Assembly (NCBI GenBank): GCA_945905745.1 | Contig: CAMDQF010000030.1 | Coordinates: 1 to 34,166, forward strand | Origin: Litorilinea aerophila | GTDB lineage: Bacteria > Chloroflexota > Anaerolineae > Caldilineales > Caldilineaceae | Direction of reading: 5' to 3' | DNA length: 34,166 nucleotides | Shown here: positions 16,931-25,500 of the stretch, one piece after another | How the letters are laid out: each line of letters begins with the position of its first letter | Position numbering within the stretch: position 1 is the stretch's first letter | Position numbers and translations under genes: made by a program | Notes under the pieces: model-generated | The model's input: the letters and a program-made list of their open reading frames with translations, nothing else | Databases searched by the model: none | What the model was told of the DNA's origin: nothing

Positions 16931-19900
16931 TTATCTCTGAAGCAGAGGAAGATAGAGCGTAGTATCCGCTTCTACTTGCAGAACCACCACCCACGGCCGG
17001 TCATTGTCCCAATCAGCGCGCGCGGAAAACTCGCTGTTTTCAACCTGAAAGACAACGGGTCTACCCACGACGCCGCAACCGGGTGCGCCAGGGCCATCCG
17101 CCGAGACGTTGACCGCATAGTAGACCTGTTGATTGGCCTCAAACGTCCGGCCACGCCCGCATATCTGACCGTTGATTGTCGCCGTCACGCCCATTCCCGC
17201 CTGTGGGACAAATCCGGGCATGGGCGCGATCTGCCCGTAATAGGTGGCGGGCGGCGCGAAGATCGATCCGGTATCGGCAGAACGCTCTTGCGCCTGCTTC
17301 CCCTTCAATTGCAGAACAACTTCCTCATCAATGCTGATCCAATAGCTGCGCCCGAATGCGAAACTCTTGAGATCGTTCACCTGCTCCTGAAGATGCGTGG
17401 GGATATTCACATCGTACATCTTCCACGGGTCTTCGGCATCCGTCGGGTCATAGCCGTAGACTGTGGTGTAATGGCCGCTGATGGAGAGCAGAGCCGTCGT
17501 CACCGCCCGTGTCTCGTTGATCGGGAAGCCAAAGGCCGCCCAGTGGCCGCCGGGGAATGTCGTCAAAGTCACGCTGATGCTGCTCATCAGGGCGTAGAGT
17601 CCCGGCCCCTGCACCGCAGCTGAGGCCAGATTGTACTTTGCAATGCCTTTGGTCGGTAATGCTGCCCAGGTCGCGCCATCCCAGAAGTTGATGCGCAGGA
17701 ACTCTTCTTCGCCGGGAGGAACTTCACTGCTCAAGTAATTGAAGCTGATCGACGAACCGCTCAAGTCAGCCGATGCCCCTGCCGTTGATAGCCAATAGGC
17801 GTTGCCGATGACCGTCGCCCACGGTGGCGTGTCGGGCAAAGCGGTCGCCGTCTGCAAGACAAAGAACTCGCCTTCGTCAAAAGTCAAGTTTTTGCCATAG
17901 ATGATGATCTGGCCGTCCGAAGACGAGGCCGGAGCATAGCGGCTCAGCCCTACCCAGCGGCTCAGCCCTACCCAACGGCTTAGACCCACGTAACGGCTCA
18001 GCCCCACCGGACTGCCACCCAATGTGTAGCCCGTAACGCTCTCGCGCAGCGGCTTGTCCGGCGCTGCGCCGGCGACCCATACCCGCACCAGCGCGCCCAC
18101 GTCCGCATCTTCCAGGGTGAATGTGCCGGTGAAGAAACGGCTCTTGCCATCCAAAGTCAATGTGCCGCTGAGTACAGACGGCGCATGAAGCGGGTAGACC
18201 TGGACCAGCAGCCGCTCACCGCTGCCGGATACGATCCCCGTGCCTGTGATGGCGACGCGCAGCGCAATCGTTCTGGATGTAACCGCCGAGATATGGATAT
18301 CCGGCTGCCAGTCGGGGATGGTCGCCAATGTCAACTGGTTATCGCCCGCACGGATCGTCTCACAGCCCAGACCGTTGCCGGTGGGGAGATCGGGCGTATA
18401 GACACACAAGCGGTCGCCCACGCGCGCGCCATAGGCCGTGATCTGGTCCAAGCGCGGGCGGCCCAGTTCGATCACCTGCTCGTTCTGGTAGAGATAGGCG
18501 CGGGCGTCTGCGCCGGGATCGACAAGCCCCCCGTTTTTATCGGTGAGATAGAAAATGGGCACGGCCAGCGGTGTGGGAACAGTCTCGTCCCCCGTGGCCG
18601 GCGAGGCAACTTCCCGGATTTGCGTCACGGCCAAAGGCAAGACTGAGGGGCCGGGATTCTCCTTGACCTGGAAGACGCCAGGATAAAGAGCCTGCACGGT
18701 TGCCCAATCCGCACGCCCGGTGGTGCTGCCCGCCAGGGTTGCCTGGCAGCCTGCGCCCCACTGCTCGGCCCGCAAGAATTCGCTAAAGTCCTCCCGATAG
18801 GCGTTGGTCATGGCCGAATCGGGGCAGCTATCGACGGGAATCAGAAGATCGGCTTCATCAAACCCCAGATAATTGTCCTCCAGGAAGAAAAGATAGTGGC
18901 CCAGTTCGTGGGCCAGGGCACGCGGCCAATCTTCGCCCAGGTTTTGGTCCTGCCCGTAGCGATTCCAGACCACACCCATGCGCACCTGGCCGGGTGCGTA
19001 TTGGATGGCGGATTCATTCGGATCAGTGATTACTTTCGTATCAGAAATTATTGTGTTTACAACGCCACCCACGCTGGCGTTGGGGCGCAGACGGTTGGAA
19101 GCGTAAAGACGGATATCCGCCTCGATCCAGGGCTGAGGCGCGGCGTTGGCGTCGGCCAGATAGCGTTTGGCGTCCTGATAGATGGTCAGGTTGCCCAGGG
19201 CGGCCTGACCGTTGCTGAGGTCAAAGAGAAATTCCGAAGTTCGTTGCAGATCGAAGCGCAGACGCTCCATAAAGTTGGCGTCGGCGCTGGCGTCCCATTC
19301 CAGGGCCACAGCCAGATCGAAGAGCAGAAGTGGCTTTTGGGCAGAGACTTCAACCCGTTGTACGCCGAATTTTTCCACCACAAAACCATCCAGACCGCTC
19401 TCTGTGGGTGTGATATTCGTGTAATAGAGCCGAGCCGTATCACTCATCGCCTGGGAGAGAGTCATCGGTAGAGAGATAGGCAACAGGGCCACCAACGTAT
19501 CGCCGATATCTATGCTGTTGCGTCCGCCCAGATAGCCCTGGCTGCTGGTGCGGAACGGCGCGGTGTCCGTGGTGGCCTCCCCGTTCTCTGCAGCACTGAA
19601 GGGCAGAGCGCCCCGGCTTTGCCCAGCAGGCAGCCGATAGACGATAGCGTTGGCCGCAGGCAGAGTGCCGCTGATCACCTGCACCAGGCTGCTGCGCACC
19701 CGGAAGGGGTAGGTGGTTGCGCTGGCATAGGGGCGCTGGTAGGGTCCTGCCACTGTATCGGTGTAGCGGAACGTGCCAGCAGCGACAAGTGTATTGCTCA
19801 ATGGTTGGGAAGCGGCGATCAAGCGCAGAACCACATTGTCCGATTGACCGAAGAAATCGCTGGCAAAGATATCCCATTCGTAGACGTGGGTGCCGCTAAC

Positions 19901-22414
19901 CAGATTTGTTGTCGGCGTGGCGGTCGTAGCGATGGCAGGAAGCCATCTTCCCCCACCTTCGGGCGAGTATTCGGCCCTGACTTGACCAACCCGGTCTCCC
20001 TCCCGGTCAAAGAGGGTGTAGGTGATGGGGATGGTCGGGCCAGTCGCCAGGAGAGGTGTAGAAAAGAAGTTTGCATCGCCAGTTACGCCCGGACGCACCA
20101 CCGCAATAGTCGGGCCATGACCGGTTGGCCCAGTGGCTGGCTGCGTATTGTTTCGGTAGAACTTTTCGGGTCCGTGCTCACTGGCGACGGCCAGATCCAG
20201 GTCGCCATCCCCATCTACATCCCCCCAGGCCACACTGGTTGTAGAATTGTTATTATTGTTATAGAGAGAAGACCAGAGGTTGTCGGCCGCAGTCTGCAAG
20301 CGCCCGCCCACATTTAGATAGAGCTTGTTGGAACCGTAGCGGTTGCCGGCAGCTAGGTCGAGGTCGCCATCCCCATCCACATCCCCCCAGGCCACGCTGG
20401 TGGTATGATCGCTATCGTTGGACGACCAGTCGGCCGTGGTTTGCAGTTCATCACCACGATTGAGATAAAGTTTATTAGAAGTTCTCCACCCATTGCCTGC
20501 TGCCAAATCCAAGGTGCCATCCCCATCCACGTCCCCCCAGGCCAAGCTGTGTGTGGAATCCCTGTCGCTCAAAGACCAAGTGGCCGCGGTTTGCAGTTCA
20601 CCGCCCATATTCCGATAGATCAGAATCTTCTCTCCATCGTTGCCGACGGCCAAATCCGGGTCTCCATCCCCATCCACATCTCCCCAGGCCAGGCTGAGGG
20701 TGAGTTCTGTCCTTTCAGAGGACCAGCTAGGAACGATCTGCAAATGCCCGTTTTCATTCCGATAGAGTCGGTTGGAATGATCTCGATTGCCCACAGCCAG
20801 GTCCAGATCGCCATCCCCATCCACATCGGCCCAGGCTAGGCTGATGGTAGTATCGCTATATGCCGAGGACCAGGTGGGTGTGATCTGCAAGCGCCCGTCC
20901 AGGTTTAGATAGAGCTTATTAGGGCTGCCGTAATTGCCGACGGCCAAGTCGAGGTAGCCATCGCCATTCACATCCCCCCAAGCCACACTTTGGGTGTCAT
21001 CGGAATCCTCAGATTCCCAGGGCGGCGGGCTGTCGGCATCGGTCTGCAGACGCTGTTCCTCCTCCAGATACAGGTAGACGTTGTTGTAGCCGCTATTGCC
21101 AGTGGCTAGGTCGAGGTCGCCATCCCTATCCACATCGCCCCAGGCCAGACTGTTGGTATATTTAAAAGCAGAATCCGCACCACCGGAAGTCCAGGCGGCA
21201 ACGCTCTGTAGAGCGCCCCGCCGGTTCAGATAGAGCTGGCTGCTGCCGTCAATGCCAGTGGCCAGGTCCAGGTCGCCATCCCCATCCACATCGCCCCAAG
21301 CCACACTGTTCGTAGTCCCGGTATAGAGGGAGGACCAGGTGGCTGTGATCTGTAGAGCATTTGGCTGATTGAGATAGAGTTTGTTGGAACTGCCCGTATT
21401 GCCGACGGCCAGGTCCAAGTCGCCGTCGCTATCCGCATCCCCCCAGACTAGGCTGGTGGTCGTTTCGGTATAGGCAGAAGTCCAGGTGGGTGTGATCTGC
21501 AAGTGACCACCCACGTTGAGATAGAGTTTGTTGGGAGTGCCCTGATTGCCCACGGCCAGGTCCAGCTTGCCGTTCCTATCCATATCCGCCCAGGCCACGC
21601 TGGCGGTCGTGTCGGTATAGGCAGAAGTCCAGGCGGGCGCGGTCTGCAAGTGACCGCTCTGGTTGAGATAGAGTTTATTGGGAGTGCCCTCATTGCCGAC
21701 AGCCAGGTCCAATTTGCCATCTCCATTGACATCCCCCCAGGCTATGCTGCGGGTAGTTTCGGTATAGATGGAGGACCAGGCGGGCGTGGTCTGCAGAGTA
21801 CCATTCTGATTGAGATAGTACCTGTTGGGGCTACCGCTATTGCCGACAGCCAAGTCCAGGTCGCCATCCCCATCTATATCGCCCCAGGCCACGCTGGTCG
21901 TCGTGTAGGTATTGATGGGGAACCAAGTGGTTGCCGTTTGCAGAACACCTTGCTGATTGAGATAGAGCTTGTTGCGGCTGCCGCTATTGCCGACGGCCAG
22001 GTCGAGATCGCCATCGCCGTCCACATCGCCCCAGGCCACGCTCTTTGTGTTATCGCTATCCCCGGAAGTCCAGAATGGTGTGGTCTGCAGCTCGCCATTT
22101 TGGTTGAGATAAAGTTGATTGGCGCTGCCCTCTTTGCCGAGGGCCAAGTCCAGATCGCCATCCCCGTCCACATCGCCCCAGGCCAGGCTGGTCGTGTCAT
22201 CGCTGGCACCGGCGTTCCAAGAATCGAAGGGGTCCAGCGGTGGGCTATCCTGGGCCAAAGCCGGAGTAGGAGTAAAGGCCAAACCGAACAGCAGGCCGAA
22301 GGTCAGACCGAAGACCAGCAAGCCAATCCAGCCGAACAGCCCTGCTCGATGCAGAATCCGGCGGGATTGAGGCAGGGTGGCCCAACGCAACCGCAGTAGC
22401 TTTTGGCGAATCAT
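16931..22414 (-). CDS. Giant secreted FG-GAP/VCBS-repeat protein with zincin motif (paralog A)
   Basis: This 1827-residue exported protein is the second of two tandem paralogs. The start ATG (22412-22414) has GGAGG at 22420-22424. A signal peptide (about 20-55, ending PALAQ) is followed by 14 repeats of about 44 residues, each with the calcium-loop core [14 protein letters not shown]. Fourteen would make two seven-bladed propellers. An Ig-like segment follows, then a zincin-type motif with HELGH at 1169-1173 and Asp six residues later (pattern HExxHx6D, as in CLCA-type proteins). A VGLSR[YW] repeat and a Cys-containing domain come next. The protein ends [12 protein letters not shown]. It lies 108 bp after paralog B and probably ends the CHAT operon. 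Binding to other cells or polymers plus proteolysis is an inference; no substrate is known. Confidence 0.85.
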   Translation of the reverse strand: MIRQKLLRLRWATLPQSRRILHRAGLFGWIGLLVFGLTFGLLFGLAFTPTPALAQDSPPLDPFDSWNAGASDDTTSLAWGDVDGDGDLDLALGKEGSANQLYLNQNGELQTTPFWTSGDSDNTKSVAWGDVDGDGDLDLAVGNSGSRNKLYLNQQGVLQTATTWFPINTYTTTSVAWGDIDGDGDLDLAVGNSGSPNRYYLNQNGTLQTTPAWSSIYTETTRSIAWGDVNGDGKLDLAVGNEGTPNKLYLNQSGHLQTAPAWTSAYTDTTASVAWADMDRNGKLDLAVGNQGTPNKLYLNVGGHLQITPTWTSAYTETTTSLVWGDADSDGDLDLAVGNTGSSNKLYLNQPNALQITATWSSLYTGTTNSVAWGDVDGDGDLDLATGIDGSSQLYLNRRGALQSVAAWTSGGADSAFKYTNSLAWGDVDRDGDLDLATGNSGYNNVYLYLEEEQRLQTDADSPPPWESEDSDDTQSVAWGDVNGDGYLDLAVGNYGSPNKLYLNLDGRLQITPTWSSAYSDTTISLAWADVDGDGDLDLAVGNRDHSNRLYRNENGHLQIVPSWSSERTELTLSLAWGDVDGDGDPDLAVGNDGEKILIYRNMGGELQTAATWSLSDRDSTHSLAWGDVDGDGTLDLAAGNGWRTSNKLYLNRGDELQTTADWSSNDSDHTTSVAWGDVDGDGDLDLAAGNRYGSNKLYLNVGGRLQTAADNLWSSLYNNNNNSTTSVAWGDVDGDGDLDLAVASEHGPEKFYRNNTQPATGPTGHGPTIAVVRPGVTGDANFFSTPLLATGPTIPITYTLFDREGDRVGQVRAEYSPEGGGRWLPAIATTATPTTNLVSGTHVYEWDIFASDFFGQSDNVVLRLIAASQPLSNTLVAAGTFRYTDTVAGPYQRPYASATTYPFRVRSSLVQVISGTLPAANAIVYRLPAGQSRGALPFSAAENGEATTDTAPFRTSSQGYLGGRNSIDIGDTLVALLPISLPMTLSQAMSDTARLYYTNITPTESGLDGFVVEKFGVQRVEVSAQKPLLLFDLAVALEWDASADANFMERLRFDLQRTSEFLFDLSNGQAALGNLTIYQDAKRYLADANAAPQPWIEADIRLYASNRLRPNASVGGVVNTIISDTKVITDPNESAIQYAPGQVRMGVVWNRYGQDQNLGEDWPRALAHELGHYLFFLEDNYLGFDEADLLIPVDSCPDSAMTNAYREDFSEFLRAEQWGAGCQATLAGSTTGRADWATVQALYPGVFQVKENPGPSVLPLAVTQIREVASPATGDETVPTPLAVPIFYLTDKNGGLVDPGADARAYLYQNEQVIELGRPRLDQITAYGARVGDRLCVYTPDLPTGNGLGCETIRAGDNQLTLATIPDWQPDIHISAVTSRTIALRVAITGTGIVSGSGERLLVQVYPLHAPSVLSGTLTLDGKSRFFTGTFTLEDADVGALVRVWVAGAAPDKPLRESVTGYTLGGSPVGLSRYVGLSRWVGLSRWVGLSRYAPASSSDGQIIIYGKNLTFDEGEFFVLQTATALPDTPPWATVIGNAYWLSTAGASADLSGSSISFNYLSSEVPPGEEEFLRINFWDGATWAALPTKGIAKYNLASAAVQGPGLYALMSSISVTLTTFPGGHWAAFGFPINETRAVTTALLSISGHYTTVYGYDPTDAEDPWKMYDVNIPTHLQEQVNDLKSFAFGRSYWISIDEEVVLQLKGKQAQERSADTGSIFAPPATYYGQIAPMPGFVPQAGMGVTATINGQICGRGRTFEANQQVYYAVNVSADGPGAPGCGVVGRPVVFQVENSEFSARADWDNDRPWVVVLQVEADTTLYLPLLQR
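17936..18007 (-). repeat. Four 18-bp units coding VGLSR[Y/W]
   Basis: Seventy-two bases encode four six-residue units, VGLSRYVGLSRWVGLSRW then VGLSRY, in paralog A. The units differ by few bases. The equivalent stretch exists in paralog B with Gly for Ser in three units. Confidence 0.9.
20150..22205 (-). repeat. Fourteen FG-GAP/VCBS repeats of paralog A
   Basis: I count 14 consecutive units in the translation, each about 132 bases, built on [ST]-[VL]-AW-[GA]-D-[VM]-[DN]-G-DG-x-LDLA-VGN, then xLYLN and LQT. The Asp ladder DxDGDGxxD is an EF-hand-like calcium loop. Unit lengths vary slightly between units 7, 8 and 13. Confidence 0.9.
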
Positions 22415-22436
22415 CGCGACCTCCTGAAATCAATAG

Positions 22437-22486
22437 GATAGATGGACTCTACCCTGAAAATTGTCCTTCGTCCACAGTCCTCTATC
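22437..22486 (-). promoter_or_regulatory. Hairpin upstream of paralog A
   Basis: GATAGATGGACT (22437-22448) pairs with AGTCCTCTATC (22476-22486) with one bulged base and a 27-base loop. It sits in the 108-bp gap between the stop of paralog B and the ribosome-binding site of A, 12 bases before the latter. It could separate or tune expression of the two genes. Confidence 0.4.
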
Positions 22487-22522
22487 ATTCCCCGTGGCGT
22501 GCAGGCGCGCATCAGGAACGGA

Positions 22523-25500
22523 TTAGTTCTGAAGCAGAGGAAGATACAAAGTATTCGGCGGTGGTATTGTCGGCGTAGCCGTGGGTGTGCTTGTCACGGT
22601 TGGCGTCTTCGTCGGCGTGACCGTCGGTGTGTGGGTCGGCGTCGGCGTGACCGTCGGTGTGTGAGTCGGCGTCGGCGTGACCGTCGGCGTGTGAGTCGGC
22701 GTCGGTGTCCGTGTCGGCGTTGGCGTATTTGTCGGCGTGTGGGTCGGCGTCGGTGTGACCGTCGGTGTGCGGGTCGGCGTCGGCGTGACCGTCGGTGTGC
22801 GGGTCGGCGTTGGCGTGACCGTCGGTGTGCGGGTTGGCGTGGGCGTGACCGTCGGCGTGTGAGTAGGCGTAGGCGTGACCGTCGGCGTGTGGGTCGGCGT
22901 CGGCGTGACCGTCGGCGTGTGGGTCGGTGTCGGTGTACTCGTCGGCGTGTGGGTCGGCGTCGGCGTGACCGTTGGCGTGTGGGTCGGCGTATTTGTCGGC
23001 GTCGGCGTACTTGTTGGGGTGGGCGTCTCTAACTTTAAGGTCACTTCCCACGGCCGGTCATTGTCCCAACCCACAAGCGCAGAAAACTCGCTATTTTCAA
23101 CCTGAATGGCAACGGGTCTACCCACGACGCCGCAATCCGATGCGCCAGGACCATCCGCCGAGACATTGACCGCATAGTAGACCTGTTGATTTACTGCAAA
23201 GGTCCGGCCACGCCCGCAGATATGGCCGTTGATTGTTGCCGTCACGCCGTGCGGGTCAAACTCTGGCGTAGGCACGATCTGTCCGTAATAGGTGGCGGGC
23301 GGCGCAAAGATCGATCCGCTACCGGTCGAACGCGCTTGCGCCTGCTGACCTTTTAGTTGTAGAAGCAGTTCCCCATCCACGCTGATCCAATAACTCCGCC
23401 CGAACTCGAAGCGTTTGAGATCGTTCACCTGCTCCTGAATATGCGCGGGAATCGTTACATCGTACATCTTCCACGGGTCTTCGGCGTCCGCCGGGTCATA
23501 GCCGTAGACTGTCGTGTAATGGCTGCTGATGGAGAGCAGGGCTGTCGTCACCCCCCGCGTCGCGTTGACGGGGAAGCCAAAGGACGCCCAGTGAGTGCCC
23601 GGAAACGCGGTCAGCGTCACCTCGACGCTGCTCATCAGCGCGTACAAGCCGTCACTATACACCTGGGCTGAGACCAGGTTGTAGGTCGTATTGAGTTCTG
23701 TCTTCAACTTCTCCCACTTTGGCGCTCTATCGGCCAGAAAGTAGATGCGCAGGAAATCTTCTTCCCCCGGCGGCACCTCATTGCTCAGATAGTTGAAGCT
23801 GATAGACGCTTTGCCCAGGTCCGCCGCGCCACGGGAACGGGAGAACCAGTAGGCGTTGCCGACGACTGTGGCCCAGGGAATGATCCGGGGCAGCGCAGTG
23901 GCTGTCTGCAGGACAAAGAATTCGCCTTCATCAAAGGTCAACTCTTTGCCATAGATGATGATCTGGCCGTCGGCGGATGAAGCTGGCGCATAGCGACTCA
24001 ACCCCACATAACGGCCGAGGCCGACATAGCGGCCCAGACCCACATAGCGACCCAGGCCCACAGGAGCGCCGCCCAGAGTGTAGCCGGTGACGCTCTCGCG
24101 CGGCGGATCGGCGGGCACTGGTCCGTTGGCATCTCCAATCCACACCCGCACCAGTGCGCCCACATCCGCATCTTCCAGAGTGAACTCGTGGGTGAAGAAG
24201 CCACTCTCGCCATCGAATGCCAATGTGCCGCTGAGTACAGACGGCGCATGTAGCGGGTAGATCCGGGCCCATAGCTGCTCGGTCCCTGTCATGGCGACCC
24301 GGACTATAATCGTCTTGGAGGTGATCGCCGAGATACGGATATCCGGCTGCCAGCCGGGGACGGTCGCCAATTCCAACTGGTTATCGCCCGCACGAATCGT
24401 CTCGCAGCCCAGACCGCTGCCGGTGGGGAGAGCGGCCGCATAGACACACAAGCGGTCGCCCACACGCGCGCCATAAGCCGTGATTTGATCCAAGCGCGGG
24501 CGGCCCAATTCGATGACCTGCTCATTCTGGTAGAGATAGGCGCGGGCGTTCGCGCCGGGATCGACAAGCCCCCCGCTTTCATCGGTGAGATAGAAAATGG
24601 GCACGGCCAGCGGTGCGGGAACAGCCTCGTCTGCCGTCGCCGGCCAGGCAACTTCCCGGATTTGCGTCACGGCCAGAGGCAAGACTGAGGGGCCGGGATT
24701 GTCCTGGACTTGAAACACGCCCGGATAGAAAGCCTTGATGGTTCCCCAGTCCGAATGCTCGCCCGCCAGCGTTTTCTTGCAACCTGCATCCCACGAATGC
24801 TCCTTTGTCGGCAAGAATTCGCTGTGATCCTCCCGATAGGCGTCGGTCATTGCCGAATCGGGGCAGCTATCGATGGGAATCAGAAGACCGCTTTCGTTGT
24901 CCAATCCGAGATAGTTGTCTTCCAGAAAGAAAAGGTAGTGACCCAACTCGTGGGCCAGGGCGCGCGGCCAATCTTCGCCCAGATTCTGGTCTTGGCCGTA
25001 GCGGTTCCAGACTACGCCCATGCGCACCTGCCCAGGCGCGTATTGGATGGCCGATGAGAATGGAGCTGTGATTGTCAGATCAATCGCGCCGCCCACGCTG
25101 GCGTTGGGGCGCAGACGGTTGGAGGCGTAGATGCGGATATTCGCCTCGATCCAGGGCTGCAGCTTGGCGTCGCCGTCGGACAGGTAGCGTTTGGCGTCCT
25201 GGTAGATGGTCAGATTGCCCAGCGCGGCCTGACCATTGCTGAGGTCGAAGAGGAATTCTGAAGTTCGTTGCAGATCAAAGCGCAGCCGCTCCATAAAGTT
25301 GGGGTCCGCGCTGGCATCCCATTCCAGCGCCACTTTCAGATCGAAGAGCAGAAGAGGTTTCGCTTGGGAGACTTCGATCTGCTGCACGCCGAATTGCTCG
25401 ACGACAAAGCCCTCCAGCCTGCCCGCTGTGGACGTGATATTCGTAATATTCGCATAAAAGAGGCGGGCCGTATCACTCAACGCCGCAGAGAGGGTCATAG

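Noticed and set aside
22557-23026. CRISPR-like regular repeats
   Set aside because: The repeats are contiguous, coding and degenerate, without unique spacers. They encode a Thr-Pro linker in frame.
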